DNA from: Bacteroidales bacterium
GTDB lineage: Bacteria; Bacteroidota; Bacteroidia; Bacteroidales; F082
Assembly: GCA_016281295.1 (NCBI GenBank)
Contig: JAEEII010000321.1
Location: 1 to 8,656 of the forward strand
Direction of reading: 5' to 3'
Length of the DNA stretch: 8,656 nucleotides
Positions 1 to 5,614 of this stretch are shown here, piece after piece. The translations under genes were made by a program, and so were the position numbers. The notes beneath the pieces were generated by a model that ran no database searches, was not told the DNA's origin, and saw only the letters and a program-made list of their open reading frames with translations. Position 1 is the stretch's first letter; each line of letters opens with the position of its first letter.

Positions 1-38
1 CAGCGGTGTACTGCCGTTCATTAACATATAGACTAGAG

Positions 39-56
39 AGGTTGGTTTTTCAACCT
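39..56. repeat. Short inverted repeat upstream of the restriction operon
   Basis: AGGTTG (39-44) and CAACCT (51-56) form a 6-bp stem around a GTTTTT loop, followed by a purine run GAGAGAGAAAAAAA. There is no T-run straight after the stem on the + strand, so it is not a classical terminator for an upstream gene. A related arrangement (TTTTCAACCTG, seven bases, then AAAAAATC) recurs near 8103-8128 on the same strand. I see no gene in 1-160. Confidence 0.45.
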
Positions 57-130
57 GAGAGAGAAAAAAATCAAAACAGCTACTAAGGGAACAAATAAAA
101 GAAGACGCGCTTTTTATCAATCTTTTCCAT

Positions 131-139
131 TATCTTTGC
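131..139 (+). promoter_or_regulatory. Bacteroidota -7 promoter box of the restriction operon
   Basis: TATCTTTGC fits the Bacteroidota sigma-ABfr -7 consensus TAnnTTTG. It lies 27 bases before the likely start codon, which leaves a short leader of about 20 nt. A T-run at 111-115 sits roughly where a -33 element would be, but no clear TTTG is present. This is the only good promoter candidate upstream, so both restriction-modification genes probably depend on it. Confidence 0.6.
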
Positions 140-166
140 ACATTCAATTATTAAAAACAAGTGATT

Positions 167-886
167 ATGATGACAGAAGAACAAAAACAGCAGATTATTG
201 CAAGCGGGAAAGATCTCTTCCGCACGATAATTATACCCTCGCATTTAAATAATTTAAACGGGTTGAAACTCCGGGATTTTACCATAAACCCATTTCTGAT
301 TAACTATCTCGCAGCATTTCTTTGTGGAAACACGAACCCCGAATCACTCGCCAAAGCTTTGGTTTATCCCAGGGTGCTTGGAACAAGTATCAACACGACC
401 TTTGGAACTAGTATTCAATCGTTTATAACTGAAATCCAAACTATAGTAAGTAGTGGTTCTGCCATTCCAGGCATTGATATTGAATTTGAGGATGCTATTG
501 ATGGGAGAAAAAAATACTGCCAATGCAAGGCGGGGCCTCAAACGATTAACCACGATGATGTTGATACTATCCTTGCCCATTTCAAGCAATTCAAAGGCAT
601 TGCCCGCACCAATAAATTGCACGTGTCAGATGACGATCTTGTCGTTGGTGTGTTATATGGGTCACCAGATAAGTTATCAGCCAATTATAGAACTATCGCG
701 ACTACGTATCCTGTTTTTTGTGGAGAAATATTTTGGGAGCATCTTACCGGTGATTGTCACTTTTATCATCGACTAGCTAAAGCATTTGGAGAGGTAGTGG
801 AAGAGGACAACATTGATGGTAGTCAACTGATTTCTCAGAAAGTACAGGAGATAGCCAAAGAAATCGAAGACAAAGGAGGTCTTTAA
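167..886 (+). CDS. PmeII-like type II restriction endonuclease
   Basis: This 239-residue protein is predicted to cleave DNA at the sequence methylated by the enzyme encoded immediately downstream. From memory of the family it resembles PmeII-type endonucleases: an INPFL..YLA.FL stretch (40-52), a PESLAKALVYPR block (58-69), a GTS...FGT block, and the presumed PD-(D/E)xK core. In that core, D104 of GIDIEFED pairs with Q119 and K121 of YCQCK, so Gln replaces the usual acidic residue, as in Mrr-like nucleases. The length is normal for a small type II enzyme. A GTG at 161 could extend it by two residues. ATG at 167 or 170 is likelier, placed 27-30 bases after the promoter box without a Shine-Dalgarno. 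The stop overlaps the methyltransferase start by one base. The recognition sequence cannot be read from the protein. Confidence 0.82.
   Translation: MMTEEQKQQIIASGKDLFRTIIIPSHLNNLNGLKLRDFTINPFLINYLAAFLCGNTNPESLAKALVYPRVLGTSINTTFGTSIQSFITEIQTIVSSGSAIPGIDIEFEDAIDGRKKYCQCKAGPQTINHDDVDTILAHFKQFKGIARTNKLHVSDDDLVVGVLYGSPDKLSANYRTIATTYPVFCGEIFWEHLTGDCHFYHRLAKAFGEVVEEDNIDGSQLISQKVQEIAKEIEDKGGL
872..880 (+). promoter_or_regulatory. Strong ribosome binding site of the methyltransferase
   Basis: AAAGGAGGT ends five bases before the ATG at 886 and lies inside the last codons of the endonuclease gene. It is nearly a full anti-16S complement. That is unusual where other starts in the window have weak or no such site, and it fixes the methyltransferase start. 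Together with the TAATG overlap it suggests both translational coupling and independent strong initiation, favouring methylase over nuclease. Confidence 0.8.
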
Positions 887-2640
887 TGCCAACGTTTTTA
901 TCAGCAACAAATTTAGCCGACCTTGCGGGAACCTCGCTTGCCACAACCCAAAAATGGGGGAATAGCGGTGTTTATCCATACGTCCAAAACGAGCAAGGGA
1001 AATACGGTTTCTATATGGAAGATTTGACCGATATCGAGCCAGTCAGAATGATGCTTAACACTCATTGGGAGAAAGAGTTTCATGTGGCTCCTCTCCGTGA
1101 CTATACTTCTGTAGAGTTATTTGCTGGTGCTGGGGGGTTGGCTCTTGGTATGCATTTGGCTGGATTTCGTCATATACTGCTCAATGAGATTGACTCGATG
1201 GCATGCCAGACATTGAGGCGCAATCATCCGGAATGGAATGTGCTGGAAGGTGACATACATCAAGTTGACTTTACGCCACTAAAAGGTAAGGTTGATTTTC
1301 TTTCTGGAGGATTTCCTTGTCAGGCGTTTTCCTACGCTGGGAAAAAAGGCGGCTTGAACGACACCCGTGGCACTTTGTTTTTTGAATTGGCACGTGCTGT
1401 GCGCGAGATACAGCCCAAGGTGTTCATGGGCGAAAACGTGAAGGGGTTGCTGTCGCATGAAGAGGGCAGGACACTCAATGTTATCCGTAACGCTATAGCT
1501 GAATTGGGTTATACACTTGTCGAACCAAGGGTTCTTAAAGCTATCATGTATCAAGTCCCTCAAAAACGAGAGCGTTTAATATTAATTGCCATTCGCAATG
1601 ACATCTATGAACGTGGCTTCCGTTTCAAGTGGCCCGATCCATATCGCCGCGTGATGACACTTCGCGACGCGTTTTACCATGGAGAACTCTATGATAGTGA
1701 TGTTCCCGCATCAGAGGGGCAGGCTTATCCCGAAAAGAAAGCCCGCGTCATGGCTATGGTTCCCGAAGGTGGCGATTGGCGTGATTTACCTGAGGAAATA
1801 CAAAAAGAATATATGGGGGGCAGTTTCTATCTTGGTGGTGGCAAAACGGGGATGGCCAGAAGACTGTCGTTGGATGAGCCCTCGCTTACCCTGACTTGTG
1901 CACCAGCCCAAAAACAGACCGAACGTTGTCATCCCATCGAAACACGCCCTTTGACGGTTCGTGAATACGCGCGTATTCAGACTTTCCCTGACGATTGGGT
2001 GTTCGAAGGAACTGTGGCTGACCAGTACAAGCAAATAGGCAATGCCGTGCCGGTGAACCTCGCATTTGCCATTGGCCGTTCTTTGATACGGCTGTTCAAT
2101 GAAATTGACGCACAAGACCATGAGGAAAGCCAATTTGAGGAGGCGAACAAGATAGCTGCCGAAATGATTCCGCCGCATCTTTTCGAGCTTGACATGTTCA
2201 ATCTGCGCGAGATGTATCCACAAGGCACCAGCATCATCAAAAACCCTGTTTCCCGCAAGAAAATTGCTGACAACAGCAGTTTGGACGATTCGAAAAACAT
2301 TTTGGTCTGTTTGGTTCCTGACAAATACATAGTCCCCTATTCCACACAAGATGCTAGAGTTTATTTTACAGGCAAGAAGTTCCCGTCAACCGTTGCTCTC
2401 AACAAACTCTACTATTTCATGCCCTATGTCAAGGGGAAGGGGATTCGTGACTTATATTTGATCAAGGTGGCACGTGTTGGCACGAAGCATGAATTCGTTT
2501 CCGAAGCCGATGACAATGACTTCCGCCTGGTATTCGAGATAAAGTTTGTCAAGCAGTTGTTTGACGACTACAAGCCCATCAAGCTCATGATTTGGCGCAC
2601 TTTCACCGACACCACGCTGAGGTCGATATTGTCAATGTGA
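886..2640 (+). CDS. DNA (cytosine-5) methyltransferase of the type II R-M system
   Basis: This protein methylates cytosine at carbon 5 in the target of the paired endonuclease, using S-adenosylmethionine. The C5-methylase motifs appear in canonical order: I, ELFAGAGG (77-84); IV, GGFPCQAFS (141-149) with catalytic C145; VI, ENVKG (183-187); VIII, QKRER (226-230); IX, RPLTVREYARIQTFP (354-368); X, QIGNAVP (383-389). The target recognition region should be about 255-350. Two extras are present. Residues 5-50 look like a MerR- or helix-turn-helix-type segment (LADLAG...TTQKWG), followed by a linker. About 180 residues follow motif X, which is long for the family. Residues 471-570 of this tail read as a mixed alpha/beta, possibly PUA/EVE-like, domain; that assignment is weak. 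N-terminal helix-turn-helix regions in M.SsoII-type enzymes repress their own operon, so autoregulation is plausible here. Confidence 0.96.
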   Translation: MPTFLSATNLADLAGTSLATTQKWGNSGVYPYVQNEQGKYGFYMEDLTDIEPVRMMLNTHWEKEFHVAPLRDYTSVELFAGAGGLALGMHLAGFRHILLNEIDSMACQTLRRNHPEWNVLEGDIHQVDFTPLKGKVDFLSGGFPCQAFSYAGKKGGLNDTRGTLFFELARAVREIQPKVFMGENVKGLLSHEEGRTLNVIRNAIAELGYTLVEPRVLKAIMYQVPQKRERLILIAIRNDIYERGFRFKWPDPYRRVMTLRDAFYHGELYDSDVPASEGQAYPEKKARVMAMVPEGGDWRDLPEEIQKEYMGGSFYLGGGKTGMARRLSLDEPSLTLTCAPAQKQTERCHPIETRPLTVREYARIQTFPDDWVFEGTVADQYKQIGNAVPVNLAFAIGRSLIRLFNEIDAQDHEESQFEEANKIAAEMIPPHLFELDMFNLREMYPQGTSIIKNPVSRKKIADNSSLDDSKNILVCLVPDKYIVPYSTQDARVYFTGKKFPSTVALNKLYYFMPYVKGKGIRDLYLIKVARVGTKHEFVSEADDNDFRLVFEIKFVKQLFDDYKPIKLMIWRTFTDTTLRSILSM

Positions 2641-2645
2641 ATGCA
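2629..2645. repeat. 17-bp direct repeat, left copy (16 of 17 match)
   Basis: TTGTCAATGTGAATGCA covers the last codons and stop of the methyltransferase. It matches TTGTCAATGTGAACGCA at 4775-4791, in the same orientation, with one mismatch. The right copy covers the last codons and stop of the 119-residue gene on the other strand. The two copies bracket the 473-residue gene and its leader. A rough estimate gives about 0.1 such match expected by chance in a window this long, and AT bias raises that, so coincidence is possible. Confidence 0.35.
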
Positions 2646-2732
2646 CTCTCTCTTGTTTTACGCTTCAAAGTATAAACACTAATATCCTAATTCTTGTAGT
2701 ATAGACAAGCGGAAATAAACCTTTAAAACAGT

Positions 2733-2766
2733 GGCGAATTGAATCAAAAATGATTCAAAAAACGCC
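2733..2766. terminator. Hairpin between convergent genes
   Basis: TTGAATCA (2739-2746) and TGATTCAA (2751-2758) form a perfect 8-bp stem with an AAAA loop. An outer GGCG/CGCC pair (2733-2736, 2763-2766) closes it across a small internal loop. It lies between the methyltransferase stop at 2640 and the convergent 473-residue gene ending at 2842. Neither strand has a T-run after the full structure, so it could mark transcript 3' ends or stabilise RNA rather than act as a strict intrinsic terminator. I see nothing else in 2641-2841. Confidence 0.4.
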
Positions 2767-2841
2767 AAACGCCCGAACTCATTAAGCAGGATTAACTCCA
2801 CTAATGCTTCTCAGGCGAATGGCGGTGAGGTTATCGGATGA

Positions 2842-4263
2842 TTAATTTGCAGATGAATTGACACTTTGCAGCGACTGCCAACGCAGCAGATAGGAATACT
2901 GATAAAGGGCCGTCGCGACGGATTGAAGGTGGTATCCTTCATACTTGCCGCGGCTATCCATGCCGGTGGCCCGGAATCTCTTAATGATGTCACTATCCAT
3001 TCCGCGGAAACTGAACTGGAAGGCCTGCTTCTCGACTTTGATGCTTACCAACAACGCTGGTAACAACGACATGGAAATATCGACATCACTGCGATGCGCC
3101 AAGGCAAGGGTGAGCAGTTGCTTGAAGATTTGCTTTTTGGCCTGAAACATTCGCGTGACTTGTTTGTCGCTGAACGAATTGGACCTGTTGCACTGATTCA
3201 TGTAAGCGTTCACCAAATTGGCTGCGCAAAGAAAATGAAACACATCAGCATGGGTGCGAGGCTCCTCAGCGATGACATTAAGCCCGTCCTCCAACAAGGT
3301 AAGAGGGATCCGTTCCCACCACGGCTTCCCGTCTGTGGCCTTCTTTTTATGGCTTTTTTCTTTGGTGTTTCGTTTCTGTTCCGCCATCTTCTTGCCTTGA
3401 TATGGGATATGCGTCACCACATTTTCCACCCTGCTGAAATGCCATTCCACATTCTCTTTATGAAGAATGGCTGCCAACATAAGCATACGGCGTTCGGTAG
3501 TCATCCGTTCAATGGCATCCTCTGTCAACGACAAAAGGAACGACCTGGCCGAGACCACATGGGTGCATCCCGAGTCGTAACCCACCGTGTTGCCGTCGGT
3601 TTGAAAACTCTGGTTGTAGAAATAAACCACGGTGAGGTCTTGGCATTCCCCGTCATAATGGCGGGCCAGTTCTAATGCTTCACGCTTGCCAAAGGCATAC
3701 ATGATCCAGCGGCTGCGGTCGGGAGAAGCGGCCGTCAGCGTGGCCAAGTCGCCTTCTGAGGTCCTGACACCGACCAAGAGCTGCATATCGGGCAGATGCT
3801 TCTCAATCAAACGAAGCAGGATGTAGTGCGACATGACATGGTTGGTGTAGGCCGACCTGTTGGCGTAAAGTCTTGCCATATCGTTGTTTTCAAGCATTTC
3901 TATGATGCTTTCGAAGTAGCCCTTTTCGATGGTGTAGATGGTTTTGATCTTATCGTGAAGATACACCAGCTTGAACTTGTTGTAGCCCATCAGCAGGTTA
4001 TGCCATGGGTTTTCGAGCCGAGCCGTGGTAAGGATGACATCATACACATCGTGTCCGTTGCTCAGGTAATCGTAGGTGATGGCATAATGGTAGGTGTTGC
4101 CGTCAACCATCACTTCGCCTTGCGATGGCTTGCCGTCGTTCACAAAGCCAATGGCATTAAAGATGGGGTAGGGGATGAGCCGTCGCTCCAGCTTCTCCAT
4201 CATGTTTTTGCTCTTGTTGTGGCTTTTCAGCCACTGGTCGAATTCGTAAGTGTTGTCTTTCAT
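2842..4263 (-). CDS. Unrecognised 473-residue protein with a basic linker
   Basis: I do not recognise this family. The frame is long, uninterrupted and normal in composition, so the gene is convincing. There is no signal peptide and no clear membrane segment, so it is probably cytoplasmic. The N-terminal 290 residues read as a mixed alpha/beta region; features include an amphipathic start, YHYAITYDYL (58-67), a TVVYFYNQSF strand (211-220), then SGCTHVV (231-237). A strongly basic linker follows (about 291-313, KKMAEQKRNTKEKSHKKK). The C-terminal part (about 318-465) is helix-rich, with QVTRMFQAKKQIFKQLLTLALAHR at 368-391. The ATG at 4263 has no Shine-Dalgarno; the A of the start codon is inside a 10-bp inverted repeat with the leader. 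It converges on the restriction operon and is separated from the upstream operon by a terminator, so it is probably transcribed alone. The basic linker may contact nucleic acid, but this is inference only. Confidence 0.8.
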   Translation of the reverse strand: MKDNTYEFDQWLKSHNKSKNMMEKLERRLIPYPIFNAIGFVNDGKPSQGEVMVDGNTYHYAITYDYLSNGHDVYDVILTTARLENPWHNLLMGYNKFKLVYLHDKIKTIYTIEKGYFESIIEMLENNDMARLYANRSAYTNHVMSHYILLRLIEKHLPDMQLLVGVRTSEGDLATLTAASPDRSRWIMYAFGKREALELARHYDGECQDLTVVYFYNQSFQTDGNTVGYDSGCTHVVSARSFLLSLTEDAIERMTTERRMLMLAAILHKENVEWHFSRVENVVTHIPYQGKKMAEQKRNTKEKSHKKKATDGKPWWERIPLTLLEDGLNVIAEEPRTHADVFHFLCAANLVNAYMNQCNRSNSFSDKQVTRMFQAKKQIFKQLLTLALAHRSDVDISMSLLPALLVSIKVEKQAFQFSFRGMDSDIIKRFRATGMDSRGKYEGYHLQSVATALYQYSYLLRWQSLQSVNSSAN

Positions 4264-4415
4264 ACTTCAATACAACATTGTTGCGCCGTTTTATGGTCGG
4301 CGCGGGGTGCAACATAACAAGCAGTCCTTCCATAATAAGGACAGCACGACGAGGTGGTTTATTGAAGTAAGGCATCAACTTCGGAATGATGCCTTTATTT
4401 GAATGGTTTGGCGCT
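4263..4415 (-). promoter_or_regulatory. Structured 5' leader of the 473-residue gene
   Basis: Read on the - strand from the promoter box to the start codon, this stretch of about 150 nt holds four perfect pairings. Hairpin 1 is AAGGCATCA/TGATGCCTT (4387-4395 with 4369-4377, 9-nt loop). Hairpin 2 is GTCCTT/AAGGAC (4337-4342 with 4324-4329). Hairpin 3 is GCGCCG/CGGCGC (4298-4303 with 4283-4288). A long-range stem TACTTCAATA/TATTGAAGTA (4360-4369 with 4263-4272) encloses hairpins 2 and 3 and ends on the A of the ATG. The loop of hairpin 1 (CGAAGT) could compete for the same ACTTC. A TGTTGC/GCAACA pairing could compete with hairpin 3. This looks like a translational switch or a conserved structured element. 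A small mobile repeat is an alternative. No known riboswitch class is recognised. Confidence 0.5.
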
Positions 4416-4424
4416 GCAAAAATA
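4416..4424 (-). promoter_or_regulatory. Bacteroidota -7 promoter box for the 473-residue gene
   Basis: On the - strand this reads TATTTTTGC, a match to TAnnTTTG. Transcription would begin just downstream, around 4405-4410, giving a leader of about 145 nt. No convincing TTTG -33 element is seen upstream, so the assignment rests on the -7 box and its position. Confidence 0.45.
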
Positions 4425-4695
4425 CAGAGAATATCTGAATGTTGCCACTGCTTTTGAGGGTCTCCGATAATGGCTCCTAACATGGTATTAGTTTTTGGTA
4501 ATTTTTCAATTGAAGTATCAATGTTTTCTTCATGATTTGGATTATATGATACTGTTGATTTTTCAGTATCAAAATCAATACCTTCAATTATTTGCTTATT
4601 TTCAATTCGTTCCATTAAAGACAATATACCTTTAAATTAGCCATAGATTATTATTTTTATTTTATTTTTAATACAAGTAACATACAAAAAAATTT

Positions 4696-4725
4696 AAAAA
4701 AAGCAAAAAAGCATTTTCAAAAATG
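4696..4725 (-). terminator. Probable terminator of the leftward operon
   Basis: On the - strand, CATTTT-TG-AAAATG (4725-4712) is followed directly by C, six Ts, GC and seven Ts. The stem is AT-rich and weak, but the T-tract is strong. It lies about 50 bases after the stop of the 119-residue gene, so it probably ends the operon and separates it from the 473-residue gene. The surrounding 4616-4777 is very AT-rich, and I see no gene in it. Confidence 0.5.
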
Positions 4726-4774
4726 TTTGTGCCATCAGGTATATAATCCCCTAAATTTTTATGGTGAGGTTGTT

Positions 4775-4791
4775 TTGTCAATGTGAACGCA
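4775..4791. repeat. 17-bp direct repeat, right copy (16 of 17 match)
   Basis: TTGTCAATGTGAACGCA is the partner of the copy at 2629-2645. It lies at the 3' end of the 119-residue gene, whose stop codon (TCA on the + strand) falls inside it. Confidence 0.35.
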
Positions 4792-5137
4792 GGGTTCTCT
4801 CCAGTCTTTCTAATACTTTAGTTTCGTAAGCCATCTCTTGCAGCAGTTTGTCAAGTTCCACTTGTTGAAATGTAAGCCGTGTTTTGAGTTCCTTCACGAA
4901 ATACTCCTCAGCCTTTTTCCGGGTGGTAAAAGCCTCCGATGAGCGCAAAATGATGCCGTTTTCCAATGTGATCACATAATATGGCACGGAAAAATGGACA
5001 ACGTAACGCTCTTTCATTTCCACATTGCAAACTTTTGCTTTCCTGATACTGTATTCCGACTCAGGCGAGCGGTAATAGGCCACATCGCCTATCTTGAATT
5101 GGCATTCATCAAAGAATTCCATTGGTCTACTAATCAT
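4778..5137 (-). CDS. Unrecognised 119-residue protein, beta-rich front and helical tail
   Basis: The function is unknown. The front (14-70) alternates strand-like segments (FKIGDVAYYRS, KAKVCNVEM, RYVVHFSVPYYVITLENG), suggesting a small SH3-like barrel. The tail (about 71-117: KKAEEYFVKELKTRL, then VELDKLLQEM..ETKVLERLERTLR) is helical with likely coiled-coil character. There is no signal peptide. A longer frame opens at ATG 5155. ATG 5137 is preferred because AAGGAG (5145-5150) lies seven bases before it, and it overlaps the preceding stop as ATGATTAG, a usual coupling arrangement. It is the last gene of the leftward operon. Similar small proteins occur in Bacteroidota mobile DNA, but that is an impression and not a family assignment. 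Confidence 0.7.
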   Translation of the reverse strand: MISRPMEFFDECQFKIGDVAYYRSPESEYSIRKAKVCNVEMKERYVVHFSVPYYVITLENGIILRSSEAFTTRKKAEEYFVKELKTRLTFQQVELDKLLQEMAYETKVLERLERTLRSH

Positions 5138-5561
5138 ACAACTTCTCCTTTTCATAAATCATTTCTGCGTCAGCGTTGATTTCGTCGAAGACGACAAGAT
5201 AGCTCTTGTTGCTATCCAATTGTTCGCAAAAGCCAGAGAAGTCGTAATACTTGACGCGTTTTTTCTCTGCAAGATATTCTTTTGCTTTGGCTTCGTATTT
5301 GGCCTGAGGAAAATACAGCCAGTGAAGGAAATGACTGCCATATCCGACATTGGTATTCAAATTGCCATATTTCACCATTTTCTCTTCCAGGATGTTGTGC
5401 GTGTGGTAAGGATCGTCGAGCAACCATTCGGCCACGGCCATGGTCATCACCGAGTCGTCGGTGTAGCGGCTGCGTGGACTGAACAGCTCGAAATCCGTCG
5501 TTTTAATGCCGTTGAACTCATAACATGAGCCAACAATGTCTCCAATAATTGCTCCTAACAT
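5130..5561 (-). CDS. Truncated ADP-ribosylglycohydrolase head joined to an unrelated tail
   Basis: Residues 1-85 match the N-terminus of DraG-type ADP-ribosylglycohydrolases: MLGAIIGDIVGS.YEF (1-16), FELFSPRSRYTDDSVMT (24-40) with the metal-binding T34-D35-D36, and NVGYGSHFLHWL (71-82). Family members are usually 250-350 residues and need further aspartates near the C-terminus to bind the second metal; these are absent. From about residue 86 the sequence switches to a charged tail (KYEAKAKEYLAEKKR...FDEINADAEMIYEKE). That tail resembles two parts of the 167-residue protein in this operon: AKEYLAxKK and YxVxFDE...A..I. It is thus a chimera, probably inactive as a hydrolase. It might still bind ADP-ribose or serve another role, since the frame is intact and coupled to the next gene. 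The start at 5561 is set by the family's MLGAIIGD beginning. Confidence 0.72.
   Translation of the reverse strand: MLGAIIGDIVGSCYEFNGIKTTDFELFSPRSRYTDDSVMTMAVAEWLLDDPYHTHNILEEKMVKYGNLNTNVGYGSHFLHWLYFPQAKYEAKAKEYLAEKKRVKYYDFSGFCEQLDSNKSYLVVFDEINADAEMIYEKEKLYD
5145..5150 (-). promoter_or_regulatory. Ribosome binding site setting the start of the 119-residue protein
   Basis: AAGGAG on the - strand lies within the last codons of the chimeric ADP-ribosylglycohydrolase gene, seven bases before ATG 5137. It favours this start over ATG 5155. Confidence 0.6.
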
Positions 5562-5614
5562 GATCCTTACTTTATTGTGTTTATACTTGTATATAGAATA
5601 AATCATTGAATATT

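Larger units (their letters stand above)
4157..4615 (-). pseudogene. Open-frame remnant with an ADP-ribosylglycohydrolase head
   Basis: A frame opens at ATG 4615 (a TTG at 4624 is also possible) and runs to 4157, overlapping the start of the 473-residue gene by 107 bases. The first 44 residues are acidic and unrecognised. MLGAIIGD follows (DNA 4460-4483), the first eight residues typical of ADP-ribosylglycohydrolases. It matches the start of the neighbouring gene at 5538-5561 in 22 of 24 bases. Homology then stops: PQKQW follows instead of IVGS..E, and the rest runs through the promoter box and leader hairpins of the next gene, so it is probably not protein-coding. I read it as a truncated gene copy. 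A real small protein, or chance, cannot be excluded. Confidence 0.35.

Noticed and set aside
1..110. Possible end of an upstream gene entering from the left (short open stretches ending at 24, 31 and 108)
   Set aside because: All three frames stop within 108 bases, and none has a recognisable protein end.
1786..2349. 187-residue - strand frame within the methyltransferase
   Set aside because: It lies opposite coding DNA for motifs IX and X of the methylase, which fix the + strand reading.
3094..4317. Two long + strand frames (193 and 173 residues) opposite the 473-residue gene
   Set aside because: They are antisense shadows. The - strand frame is longer, unbroken and protein-like, and has a promoter; the + products are rich in His, Val and Phe with no motif.
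4263..4369. Miniature transposable element with TACTTCAATA ends
   Set aside because: The terminal match is only 10 bp and there is no clear target duplication. The position between a promoter box and a start codon fits a leader better, though this is kept as an alternative.
5281..5561. A functional ADP-ribosylglycohydrolase
   Set aside because: Only the first third of the family is present and the C-terminal metal-binding aspartates are missing.
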